From: a virus | Strand: one strand, 5' to 3' | Length of the DNA stretch: 64,000 bases | IMG/VR virus record: IMGVR_UViG_3300033149_002985 | Location: 28,966 to 92,965 of that record | In this document: in pieces, positions 24,380 to 31,757 of the stretch | How the letters are laid out: each line of letters opens with the position of its first letter | Numbering within the stretch: the first letter of the stretch is position 1 | Position numbers and translations under genes: made by a program | The notes under the pieces: model-generated | What the model was told of the DNA's origin: nothing | The model's database searches: none | What the model saw: only the letters and a program-made list of their open reading frames with translations

Positions 24380-24966
24380 ATTAATTTATCCTCTCTTGGT
24401 ATCCCTTCATAAACAATCTCGAATTTTTCAGGATGTGCAATAACATATTTATATAAAGACCAAGTTGTGAGTTCACTATGAGTTTTTGCACCAAAGGTTT
24501 CGCTAAGTGATTTTTTTGCCCAGTATGCAATACGATTAATACATATATCTTGATTAGGTAATTGCATGTATCTAGCAAATAATTTTATCCCTGTCAACCA
24601 AGTTAAGAGATTTCCAAAACAATTAAGAATATCGTATCCTTCATCTAAATCTTCCATTGTTATTTTACATAAATAACTTCTTTCAATGCTACTCATTCCT
24701 TTTATTCTAAAAATAAAAAGATTATTATTGGTATTCAAAAGTTTTGTTGAAGAATTAATTTGCACTTTACTTTGTTGTTCAATAATAGAATCTTTATTTA
24801 AAAACATTAAAGCATGATAGTGCAGAGGTTTTTCCAATTTTCCAACTATCATTCTAAAAAAATCATGCCAAATTGTCGGGCTTCGCATTAAATATTTAAC
24901 AAATTTAGGACAAATTTTTTTACTATCTACTAATGCGAAATCGCCTGGTAAAATATTAATTTTCAT
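24376..24966 (-). CDS. Permuted papain-like amidase/peptidase (YiiX/NlpC-like)
   Basis: The start at 24966 (MKINILPGDFALVD) has a strong GGAGG site; a longer frame overlaps the homing endonuclease and is rejected. The 196-residue protein fits the permuted NlpC/P60 layout: ILPGDFALVDSKK early, LHYHALMFLNKD (about 49-60) with the His, and a possible catalytic Cys in NQDICINRIAYWAKK. Members cleave lipids or peptidoglycan peptides. It may remodel the host wall or lipids. The assignment is by motif only. Confidence 0.55.
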   Translation of the reverse strand: MKINILPGDFALVDSKKICPKFVKYLMRSPTIWHDFFRMIVGKLEKPLHYHALMFLNKDSIIEQQSKVQINSSTKLLNTNNNLFIFRIKGMSSIERSYLCKITMEDLDEGYDILNCFGNLLTWLTGIKLFARYMQLPNQDICINRIAYWAKKSLSETFGAKTHSELTTWSLYKYVIAHPEKFEIVYEGIPREDKLI

Positions 24967-25438
24967 TTTTATACCTCCAAATAAAATTACCTGCGTTTGG
25001 TTTATTACTTTTACAACATTGACATATATTAGAATGATTAATTTTAAGGGTTTTACTTGCAAATATAAGACTTTCCCATTCATTAATAAATTTCCCATTT
25101 AAATCATATTGTAAAATTGGTATACTGGAAACTCTTTTATTTCTTTCTGCACTATTTAATCTTTTTTCAATATATCTGCAATTTTTAAAAGTATAATTAT
25201 TATCATTTTTTATTCTATCAATAGTGGGTTGTTTCATTTCGTAAGCTTTATCAAAATACCATAACTCCCTTAATTGATTTTCTGTTATTAGACATTTAAT
25301 CCCTCTACCTCCATAATCTTTATAGGACTTATTATTGGGATTGGTACATCGTTGTTTAATAACAACTAATGTTTTTCGCCAAGGAAATCTCTTGTAATAA
25401 TTTAAAATATCTTTATTTATTTTATCTTGATTTTTCAT
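24956..25438 (-). CDS. HNH-type homing endonuclease with NUMOD1 (paralogue)
   Basis: A 160-residue protein parallel to the one at 12597: RCTNPNNKSYKDYGGRGIKC, LWYFDKAYEMKQPTIDRIKN and NYTFKNCRYIEKRLN, then a NUMOD1 part (ILQYDLNGKFINEWESL, later NFIWRYKNEN). It lacks the N-terminal zinc finger of its paralogue. Its stop lies ten bases inside the next gene. A selfish element. Confidence 0.85.
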   Translation of the reverse strand: MKNQDKINKDILNYYKRFPWRKTLVVIKQRCTNPNNKSYKDYGGRGIKCLITENQLRELWYFDKAYEMKQPTIDRIKNDNNYTFKNCRYIEKRLNSAERNKRVSSIPILQYDLNGKFINEWESLIFASKTLKINHSNICQCCKSNKPNAGNFIWRYKNEN

Positions 25439-25440
25439 AA

Positions 25441-25956
25441 TTAAATCAGCATTAATAAATAACCAGTAAATATAAATCCATAGTTTATTAAATCACTAAC
25501 TAATAAATTATTTCCAAATACTTTAATTTCTCCCCATCCTCGATAACTAAATATTGTTTGTCCTATAATTATGAACAAGCATCCTATAATATAGAACAGC
25601 CAATTTGCTTTTAAAATAGGACATACTAAACCTATTAAACACATTCCTAATCCAATTGTACCACGCACAAAAATATCAGTTAAACGATGGTTCTGATTTA
25701 AAATCTTATACCAAAATCTTCCAAGAGTAGAACCTGCATCTGTCGCATCAGGAATACCATATCCCATGCTGACCCATATCCCAAATGTACCTAAAAGAAT
25801 ACCTAACCATGATTGTAAAGAGATAACTCCTATTGTTGCTAAAATAATGGGTAATATTACTCTTCTCCATTCTTTAACTCCTTGACCTCCTAAAGCTCCT
25901 AAATAGGCTCCGATAAGGGGCAATAGATATTTTAATTGTTTAAAAAATTTGAACAT
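25441..25956 (-). CDS. Multi-span membrane protein
   Basis: A 171-residue protein with about five hydrophobic helices (LLPLIGAYLGALGG; IILATIGVISLQSWLGILLG; GTIGLGMCLIGLVCPIL; FYIIGCLFIIIGQTIF; GFIFTGYLLMLI). The polar loop GYGIPDATDAGSTLGRFWYK between helices may be functional. Probably an inner-membrane protein. A holin is possible but the span count is high. Its ATG sits inside the end of the upstream gene. Confidence 0.6.
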   Translation of the reverse strand: MFKFFKQLKYLLPLIGAYLGALGGQGVKEWRRVILPIILATIGVISLQSWLGILLGTFGIWVSMGYGIPDATDAGSTLGRFWYKILNQNHRLTDIFVRGTIGLGMCLIGLVCPILKANWLFYIIGCLFIIIGQTIFSYRGWGEIKVFGNNLLVSDLINYGFIFTGYLLMLI

Positions 25957-26111
25957 TCGTTTATCTCCTCTAATTCATTTTCTGTTATTGAAATACAAAC
26001 CTCGTTGTCTGGACTTAAATAAGGATTATAACCTTGTCTACAAAGCGAAACAATTAATTGATCTGCATAATCTTCATTTAGAATTTCTATTTTAAATTCA
26101 TATTTTTTCAT
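25932..26111 (-). CDS. Small protein, unknown
   Basis: A 59-residue frame (KKYEFKIEILNEDYADQLIV). Its end overlaps the first 25 bases of the membrane-protein gene and supplies that gene's GAGGAG site, so it is plausible as a coupled upstream gene. Confidence 0.55.
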   Translation of the reverse strand: MKKYEFKIEILNEDYADQLIVSLCRQGYNPYLSPDNEVCISITENELEEINECSNFLNN

Positions 26112-26275
26112 TTATGAGTCTCCCAATCAAATTTTAAAATATCTTTCTTTTTTGGTGGTTTATCAAATCTAATAGTATTATCCCCTGTATATTCCCAGGG
26201 ATTTAAAAAATCAGGAACTCTAATAGTAAATGTCCATTTAAAAATTTTTATAATTCTATACATTTCTACTTTCAT
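26108..26275 (-). CDS. Small protein, unknown
   Basis: A 55-residue frame, beta-rich and basic (VEMYRIIKIFKWTFTIRVPD), overlapping its neighbours by four bases at each end. Not recognised. Confidence 0.55.
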   Translation of the reverse strand: MKVEMYRIIKIFKWTFTIRVPDFLNPWEYTGDNTIRFDKPPKKKDILKFDWETHK

Positions 26276-26934
26276 TTTAAAATTTCCTCTATATCTTTGT
26301 ATTCAATAAATTTATTTAATCGACTTGTTTTTGAACAACTAATAATTTTAATATCTGGGCGTTCTTTATTAAGTTTTTTTAAGACTTCTGCAAAATGAGG
26401 GTAATAATTACTCAAATTTTTATTGAATTTTTCAACACTACGTCCATATCCTCCATGATAATGAGTTTCTTCTGTTGAACACATATCCATCCCAAGCAGG
26501 TAGATCTTTTTGAATTTTTTAATAATGGTATACTGGAATGCACAGAAGCCACTATTATAACCACTGTGGAAGTTATCGAAATTATATCCTACGTCTTTTG
26601 CTGAACGGCAAATAATAATCTGGTTAAAATCTGTCAGATTGTACGTTAAATTATAACGAGTATCAGTAATTTTTCCATTTTTAAGTTGCATAAAGGAAGC
26701 AATGAGATTCACGACAAATATCTTCTTGGACGGCGTTAGCTTCCAGCGATTGTAAAGGTTATACTTTTTCAAATAATTCAAAAAAGTGATATCCGTCGTA
26801 ATAAAAAAGTTTGCGTTCGGGACATCCAAAAATGATTTATTACTAACTATAGTAATTTTGTCTTTCAATTTGTTAAAATCGAATTCTTTTAAACTCGACC
26901 CCCCTGCCACAATAAATATAGAATTGTTATTCAT
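26272..26934 (-). CDS. DUF115-like / GT29-42-like sugar-transfer protein
   Basis: A 220-residue protein beginning SIFIVAGGSSLKEFDFNKLK, then ITIVSNKSFLDVPNANFFIT, GYNSGFCAFQYTIIKKFKKI and YLLGMDMCSTEETHYHGGY. The layout matches DUF115 and the sialyltransferase-like fold, as in the protein at 13765. It is probably a glycosyl or phosphosugar transferase. The local base composition (about 26490-26900) looks less AT-rich than its neighbours, a possible sign of recent transfer. Confidence 0.7.
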   Translation of the reverse strand: MNNNSIFIVAGGSSLKEFDFNKLKDKITIVSNKSFLDVPNANFFITTDITFLNYLKKYNLYNRWKLTPSKKIFVVNLIASFMQLKNGKITDTRYNLTYNLTDFNQIIICRSAKDVGYNFDNFHSGYNSGFCAFQYTIIKKFKKIYLLGMDMCSTEETHYHGGYGRSVEKFNKNLSNYYPHFAEVLKKLNKERPDIKIISCSKTSRLNKFIEYKDIEEILK

Positions 26935-27640
26935 ATTTGTCCGATTTTCTTAAATTATCTTCAGCCCACATCGGTTGAAGATTAGTATAATTAAAACATT
27001 TTAATTGCTCTTCTGGCTTGCTTAAATCAAACAAGACACATGGTTTAATATGGTCTATAACCCACTCTTTTTTACCATTCCAACCTCCACCATAATTATC
27101 CCAATTCATACCTTCTACAAATTGTTCTTCTAAATGTTGTTTTAATTGTTCTATAGAACAACCTAATAGCTCGATTGTTCTTTTACTTTTTGAGTTTATT
27201 TTCAACGCCTGTCCGATGCGCCTTCTTAAATTGTTTGTAATTCTAAAATTAATATCTGTTTTTCTTCTATTTCTTTGATACTTACTTGTTTGTTTATTAA
27301 TTTTTTCTTTGTTTTTATCTTGGTATTCTTTATTGTATTTCGCAAACCTTTCTCTATTTTTTCCTTGATAGTCTTTTTGATATTTTGCAACTTTTGCTTT
27401 ATTTTTATCTCTATACTCTTTTGCGTATTTTAATGATTTCTTTTTGTTTTCTGGCTTGGCAAGGTATTTTTTATTTCGTTTAGCGATTTTATCCTTATTA
27501 TTGTCGTTGTATTTTTTTACACATTCTTTACATTCAGGTCGTAATCCGTCTTTCATGCTTTTATTCTTACTAAATGCACTCAGAGGTTTTACGGGTTGTT
27601 TACAGTTTTTGTTATTACAAATTTTAGTTTCTTTATCCAT
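26927..27640 (-). CDS. HNH endonuclease with basic repeat arm
   Basis: A 237-residue protein. Residues 8-41 hold zinc-binding Cys (ICNNKNCKQP; CKECVKKY). Residues about 45-125 are a basic repeat built on the unit Y-x-K-D/E-x-N-K (KYAKEYRDKNKAKVAKYQKD and so on), a likely DNA-gripping arm. The C-terminus (WVIDHIKPCVLFDL, then FNYTNLQPMWAEDNLRKSD) is an HNH core. A free-standing homing-type nuclease. Its start overlaps the cupin gene stop. Confidence 0.85.
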   Translation of the reverse strand: MDKETKICNNKNCKQPVKPLSAFSKNKSMKDGLRPECKECVKKYNDNNKDKIAKRNKKYLAKPENKKKSLKYAKEYRDKNKAKVAKYQKDYQGKNRERFAKYNKEYQDKNKEKINKQTSKYQRNRRKTDINFRITNNLRRRIGQALKINSKSKRTIELLGCSIEQLKQHLEEQFVEGMNWDNYGGGWNGKKEWVIDHIKPCVLFDLSKPEEQLKCFNYTNLQPMWAEDNLRKSDKYE

Positions 27641-28038
27641 TACAAATCCAGTAAGCCTTTTATTTTTAAAATATCAATAGTATATTCTTTTCCATCGATT
27701 ATTTTACCACCTAAACTTTTTCTATTAATATCATTGGGATCGATTTTTCCTTCTTCAACATAAGCCATTTCAATCATTACTGTATCTGTGTCAGCAACAA
27801 AACGATGTTTGGTTGGACATCTGACTACCCAACTTTCATTTTCCATTAATGATGCGCTTCCAAATTCTGTTTCAATTCTGACGTTTCCTGAAATAACAAT
27901 AAATTTATTAATTTTATTTTTATGTGTATGGGTTGAACAAAATGTGTTAGCTTTTAAATATAGCAAATCAACTTCATTTTTATCATCTAAATGTATTCTT
28001 CTTCGTGTTCCCCAAATCTTATTTATATTTTCGCTCAT
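27640..28038 (-). CDS. Cupin-fold protein, mannose-6-phosphate isomerase-like
   Basis: Start at MSENINKIWG (28038), which has AAAAAGGAGA before it. The 132-residue product is a single cupin: FCSTHTHKNKINKFIVISGN (about 34-53) holds the metal-binding His pair, and ENESWVVRCPTKHRFVADTD the second motif. It resembles the C-terminal cupin of type II mannose-6-phosphate isomerases, so a sugar isomerase or sugar-nucleotide role fits the island. Confidence 0.75.
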   Translation of the reverse strand: MSENINKIWGTRRRIHLDDKNEVDLLYLKANTFCSTHTHKNKINKFIVISGNVRIETEFGSASLMENESWVVRCPTKHRFVADTDTVMIEMAYVEEGKIDPNDINRKSLGGKIIDGKEYTIDILKIKGLLDL

Positions 28039-28183
28039 TATTCTCCTTTTTGGAATGATATTTTGGATTACACCAAATACAACCATTTTTTGTAAAAAAT
28101 TTATCACTAGGTAATATTCTAAAACAAGTCTTACATTCTAATTCATTTTCAAACCAAGGGCGTGTAAAAATATCATTTTTCAT
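28019..28183 (-). CDS. Zinc-finger mini-protein
   Basis: A 54-residue protein with CKTC and CIWC pairs (ELECKTCFRILPSDKFF; NGCIWCNPKYH), forming one zinc ribbon. The form resembles the N-terminal finger of phage HNH endonucleases, so it could be a remnant or a small DNA-binding factor. Overlaps both neighbours. Confidence 0.6.
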   Translation of the reverse strand: MKNDIFTRPWFENELECKTCFRILPSDKFFTKNGCIWCNPKYHSKKENNERKYK

Positions 28184-28844
28184 AATACAAAGTATTAACT
28201 CCCTTTATTTTTTCTAATTTTAAAGTTTGTATTTGTCCATTTCTTATCCATTGCGAAATTGAGCATATTGCATTCTTATCTGTTCTATAATGATGATTGA
28301 TTTTAATAATGGCATCTTTTAATTTAATACCAGGTTCTTGTTTCACTAATTCTTCTAATTGTCTCAAAGTGTTTTTATAAGGTGTATATCTTTCTCCATA
28401 AGAATTTCCAGCTTTTGCAAAATTTTTTTGATGTTCATTTAATCTATCCTTTAAAATTTCTAATGGATCATTACATTCTTTAGGTGAAGTACGCTCCTTA
28501 ATTATAAATTCTTCTTTATAATTATGTTTTCTAACAGTAAGAACCCCTATCCCTAATAAACTTGCAATTCGTTCTCTAAAAAGATTGGTATATTTACAAG
28601 GAATGCCAATAGACACATAATGTGCATAATCTATCCAACCATCAGCTTGAGCTAAAACTTTAAATCCAAAATTTAATTTTGTTTCTATTACCCAAATTTT
28701 ATCATTTTTAACAGCAACTATATCTGCTATACTATCATAAGACCTTATTTGTACTTCTTGATAAACTTCCCATCCTTTGGATTTTAACCAAGTTACAATC
28801 TGTTCTGCTAATTGCTCTTCATTACTAAATTTAAAAGATATCAA
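28173..28844 (-). CDS. PD-(D/E)xK nuclease-like protein with winged-helix tail
   Basis: The ATG at 28859 lies upstream of its own GGAGG site, so the in-frame TTG at 28844, six bases after GGAGGAAAAT, is the likely start (223 residues). Residues about 35-60 (SYDSIADIVAVKNDKIWVIE, then TKLNF) hold the D...ExK nuclease core. The C-terminal 70 residues look like a winged helix (LKDAIIKINHHYRTDKNAIC). Possibly a restriction-like or repair nuclease. The TTG overlaps the upstream TGA. Confidence 0.7.
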   Translation of the reverse strand: MISFKFSNEEQLAEQIVTWLKSKGWEVYQEVQIRSYDSIADIVAVKNDKIWVIETKLNFGFKVLAQADGWIDYAHYVSIGIPCKYTNLFRERIASLLGIGVLTVRKHNYKEEFIIKERTSPKECNDPLEILKDRLNEHQKNFAKAGNSYGERYTPYKNTLRQLEELVKQEPGIKLKDAIIKINHHYRTDKNAICSISQWIRNGQIQTLKLEKIKGVNTLYYEK

Positions 28845-29002
28845 AATTTTCCTCCACATTTAATTCCTATATATTGTCCATTGATATCAAATTCAGGATA
28901 ACATTTTATTATATCACATCCACTTAATAATAATCCTGTAATTATTCCAATAATAATTAAAAATCCTATAGTTTTCCACATATCAGTTTCATTCATATAC
29001 AT
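28841..29002 (-). CDS. Small lipoprotein
   Basis: A 53-residue protein with a hydrophobic helix followed by a lipobox (LLLSGC, Cys at about residue 29) and a short polar end with CxxxxC-type Cys. GAGGAAA precedes the ATG. Predicted to be envelope-anchored; role unknown. Confidence 0.6.
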   Translation of the reverse strand: MYMNETDMWKTIGFLIIIGIITGLLLSGCDIIKCYPEFDINGQYIGIKCGGKF

Positions 29003-29020
29003 ATTATTTTTCCTCTTTAT

Positions 29021-29095
29021 TTAAATCAATAATCTTTTACATTTAGAAAATTCTTTACATGTTGATTTTCTTAAACAAGTATCGTATTTATTCAT
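29021..29095 (-). CDS. Putative 24-residue Cys peptide
   Basis: A very short frame (NKYDTCLRKSTCKEFSKCKR) overlapping the upstream stop as ATGA. Three Cys and a basic character suggest it is real, but it is too short to be sure. Confidence 0.35.
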   Translation of the reverse strand: MNKYDTCLRKSTCKEFSKCKRLLI

Positions 29096-29355
29096 ACTTT
29101 CTTTTTTATCTGAATACTTTTTTTCCATTTTTTAAAATCTTTTTGATTAAAATTTGCCATCAAACATTCTTTACCTTCTAACTCTCTTGCCCAACTCAAA
29201 ATTGTTTCTAGAACACTTATTGCATATCTCCTTTCAATTTCATCAAGTAAACGCATTCTCTCAGTATCTTCCATATTAGGACATGTTCTGTGCATTTCTA
29301 ATTCTTCTTCAATTATTTTAACAAACCTTTTATAAATTTTTCTATAATTTAACAT
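29092..29355 (-). CDS. Small helical protein, unknown
   Basis: An 87-residue charged helical protein (YKRFVKIIEEELEMHRTCPN). Its start overlaps the stop of the Rad50-like C-terminal half by one base, so it is co-translated with the recombination genes. Confidence 0.6.
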   Translation of the reverse strand: MLNYRKIYKRFVKIIEEELEMHRTCPNMEDTERMRLLDEIERRYAISVLETILSWARELEGKECLMANFNQKDFKKWKKSIQIKKKV

Positions 29356-30011
29356 TATTCTATATCCTTTTTTTTGACCTTTTTAAGCTGTATAGCTTTA
29401 TCTGCACAATTTTTATAAATACTATTGTGAGTAACCATAATAATTTGTCTATTGAATTTTTGACTAATTTCTTTTAAAAACTGTCCTGCTTTTTGGTCAT
29501 AAATTTCATCCTCTTCTTCTTCACCAGAAAGTCCAGTAAAAGGTTCGTCAAGTAAAAGAAATCCTTCGTTTTTTGGTAAAAAAGTTTCAAGTAAAACTAA
29601 TCGCAAAGCGAAAGAAACAATACTAATAACTCCACCTGAATCAGTATCAATAATATCTGCTTTCTCTTGTAGTTCTGGAGTCTTAATATTAAAATCTAAA
29701 GTCCCTAATGAACCTCTTCTATCAAATTCTAAAGCAAACTCAAATCCATCTTCTTCAAATACATATTGCATAGCATAAGTAACTAACTTTTCAAACTGTT
29801 GTTTAGTCTTTTCACGTGTAACTCGTTGAACTAAATTTAAAAGTTCAACAGCCTTACTTTCTCGCTCTTTTTGTTCCTTTAATTCAATAATAGTAAGTTC
29901 AGCATTTTCAATAGTATTAGAAATAGCAATATGCTGACCGTTTAAGTTGCCTAATTTAATATTAATATCATTAAAAGTTTGGTCTAAATTTTGTAAAGTA
30001 ATATTATCCAT
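29355..30011 (-). CDS. Rad50/SbcC-like ATPase, C-terminal half
   Basis: A 218-residue protein. Residues 1-65 are coiled coil. TDSGGVISIVSFALRLVLLE (about 125-144) is the ABC signature loop, GFLLLDEPFTGLS (about 153-165) is Walker B plus D-loop, and IIMVTHNSIY (about 193-202) is the H-loop. There is no Walker A; that lies in the separate gene at 31754. Together the two would make one functional ATPase head acting with the Mre11-like nuclease at 30611 in DNA-end processing. Confidence 0.88.
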   Translation of the reverse strand: MDNITLQNLDQTFNDINIKLGNLNGQHIAISNTIENAELTIIELKEQKERESKAVELLNLVQRVTREKTKQQFEKLVTYAMQYVFEEDGFEFALEFDRRGSLGTLDFNIKTPELQEKADIIDTDSGGVISIVSFALRLVLLETFLPKNEGFLLLDEPFTGLSGEEEEDEIYDQKAGQFLKEISQKFNRQIIMVTHNSIYKNCADKAIQLKKVKKKDIE

Positions 30012-30171
30012 TTTTTAAAATCTCTTTCAAATCTAAGCCTATAGTTAAAGATTTTGCTTCTTGTTCCATTTCTTTTTCACATACAGAACAGTTACATAAA
30101 GGATCATGAATAAGACCCTTTTCAATCTTATTAAGATGCTCTAACATTTCTTTTATTGTTATTTTATCCAT
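30004..30171 (-). CDS. Small Cys-cluster protein in the Rad50 locus
   Basis: A 55-residue helical protein with DPLCNCSVCEKEM (about 24-36). The Cys cluster between two helices resembles one side of a zinc hook, but this is speculative. It overlaps the genes on both sides by eight bases. Confidence 0.55.
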   Translation of the reverse strand: MDKITIKEMLEHLNKIEKGLIHDPLCNCSVCEKEMEQEAKSLTIGLDLKEILKNG

Positions 30172-30397
30172 TAACCAATCCATTTATTTTTGTTAACTCT
30201 TCTTCGATTTCTTTAGTAGATTCCCCAATAATTTTCTTTAGTTCTTCTGGTTTAACTTCTAAAGGAATTAACTCTTCAACAAGTTTCACCCTATGTTCTT
30301 CTGTAGATTTAAGTTGTTGCTCAAAACGGATTTTATCTTCCTTATTTTTTTGGGCTTTTTCTTTTAAATCTTTAAGCTGTTTAACATAATTACTCAT
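30164..30397 (-). CDS. Coiled-coil protein in the Rad50 locus
   Basis: A 77-residue, almost wholly coiled-coil protein (VKQLKDLKEKAQKNKEDKIR). It overlaps its neighbours by four to eight bases. It may be part of, or bind to, the split Rad50 arms; no domain is recognised. Confidence 0.6.
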   Translation of the reverse strand: MSNYVKQLKDLKEKAQKNKEDKIRFEQQLKSTEEHRVKLVEELIPLEVKPEELKKIIGESTKEIEEELTKINGLVNG

Positions 30398-30618
30398 TTC
30401 TTTTTCTCCTTAATTATAAATATTGCTTCTCCGTATGGGTTCCAAAAAATATGTTTACGAGTATGCCATAAACAAACATTTGTTCCATCTATTCTCTGTA
30501 AAGAAACTTCGCATTTATTAGATGGATGTGGTCTTTGTTCTTTTACTTCTGGAATATCTTCCCATTCTTTAGGAGCAGGTGCTGAACTTGTTCTATAAAT
30601 ATTTATTCCTCTATCCAT
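30394..30618 (-). CDS. Small protein, unknown
   Basis: A 74-residue protein (RTSSAPAPKEWEDIPEVKEQ; NVCLWHTRKHIFWN) coupled to the Mre11-like gene by an eight-base overlap. No domain recognised. Confidence 0.6.
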   Translation of the reverse strand: MDRGINIYRTSSAPAPKEWEDIPEVKEQRPHPSNKCEVSLQRIDGTNVCLWHTRKHIFWNPYGEAIFIIKEKKK

Positions 30619-31537
30619 TTTCTAATTCTCCTATTTTATCCATTATACAATCCACTACCGCTTTTTCTATATTATTCTCATTCGCTACCATTTGAATAGC
30701 ATTCATAGTATCCATCTGTTGAAATTTAACATCATTAATCATATCAACAAAATTATCTATACTCTGATTAAATTCTTTCTTTTCTTCATGTTTTTCTATA
30801 TCAAATAATTCTGAACCATTTTTAGCAACTTTTATTTTTTCAATTCTAATAGGTTTTCCTGTTTCATAAATTAAATAAGAAGGTTCAATAACAGATTCGT
30901 CAATTTTTCTTCTCCCCAAACATCCGACGTTGATATATTTTGTACCATCAATTTCTTTAGTTTTCCATGCCTTGTGATTGTGTGCAATTAATAAATAATC
31001 GTAATTAGTTTTAAATTTTCCCACAACACAATGAGGAATATGTTTAAAAAAAGGTTTTTCTGTAATTAAGGCATGAACAATGCCTATTTTAATTTTTGTA
31101 GAAGTATTACACATTAACCCATTTTCATTAATATCGTTTTCAATTCCAAAATAATAATCATGCCCGTTTATAGTTTCGTCCTCCGTTTCTATTCCTGTTA
31201 AAATTTCAATGTTTTTTGACCGTCTAAACATATGAGCAAGAGAAGCAGTAGAAGAATTTTCTACACTCGCACCAATTTCACAATGATTCCCATAAAGCAG
31301 TTTCATTTTAATATTATATTTTTCAAGCAAGTCCAAAAATTTATCTATCAATCCATAACTTACAATAGGAATTTCAAAAAGATCACCGCCATCAATCCAA
31401 CAATCGCATTTTTCTTTTTGATAAATTTGACAAACTTCTTCTAATTTAGCCATTACAGAATCACAATAATTATCAATACGATTAGTAGGATTCTTTCTTT
31501 TTAAATGAATGTCTTGAGTATATATAAACTTAATCAT
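30611..31537 (-). CDS. sbcD: Mre11/SbcD-like nuclease
   Basis: A 308-residue calcineurin-type phosphoesterase. Metal motifs appear in order: TQDIHLK (7-13), WIDGGDLFEIP (46-56), LLYGNHCEIG (79-88), IGIVHA (about 150) and LLIAHNHKAW (about 177-186). This is the nuclease subunit of Mre11-Rad50/SbcCD (T4 gp47 type), which trims DNA ends for recombination and repair. It lies between the genes for the two Rad50-like halves. Confidence 0.9.
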   Translation of the reverse strand: MIKFIYTQDIHLKRKNPTNRIDNYCDSVMAKLEEVCQIYQKEKCDCWIDGGDLFEIPIVSYGLIDKFLDLLEKYNIKMKLLYGNHCEIGASVENSSTASLAHMFRRSKNIEILTGIETEDETINGHDYYFGIENDINENGLMCNTSTKIKIGIVHALITEKPFFKHIPHCVVGKFKTNYDYLLIAHNHKAWKTKEIDGTKYINVGCLGRRKIDESVIEPSYLIYETGKPIRIEKIKVAKNGSELFDIEKHEEKKEFNQSIDNFVDMINDVKFQQMDTMNAIQMVANENNIEKAVVDCIMDKIGELENG

Positions 31538-31556
31538 TATAAATATTTCTTCAAAT

Positions 31557-31757
31557 TTATATTGAATGTGTTATATCCATTTCTTTTAAATCTCGCCATC
31601 TATACAATTTCTTACAAACAGGACATAATAATTTTTCATTCGGAAAATCTTTATTCCGTAATCCTTGGGGAAAACTGATGAAAATTCTCATTTTACATGA
31701 AGGTGTAGCATCTATTGGACATCTGTATTTTTTAATTGAAATAAATTTATCTGTCAT
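31557..31757 (-). CDS. Zinc-ribbon protein
   Basis: A 66-residue protein with YRCPIDATPSCKMRIF and LCPVCKKLYRWRDL, making a four-Cys ribbon. It overlaps the Rad50-like N-terminal half by four bases. Probable nucleic-acid-binding accessory. Confidence 0.65.
   Translation of the reverse strand: MTDKFISIKKYRCPIDATPSCKMRIFISFPQGLRNKDFPNEKLLCPVCKKLYRWRDLKEMDITHSI

Noticed and set aside
24381-24578. Alternative minus-strand frame inside the amidase-like gene
   Set aside because: It lies wholly within a better-supported gene with GGAGG and recognisable motifs, and it has no ribosome site.
24570-24600. TTGACA followed at 17 bases by TAGATA on the minus strand
   Set aside because: It lies inside the amidase-like gene and the -10 match is weak.
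30156-30389. Open frame on the plus strand rich in Ser and Phe
   Set aside because: It is antisense to the coiled-coil gene at 30164, and its Ser-rich composition is the reverse image of Lys/Glu codons. No ribosome site.
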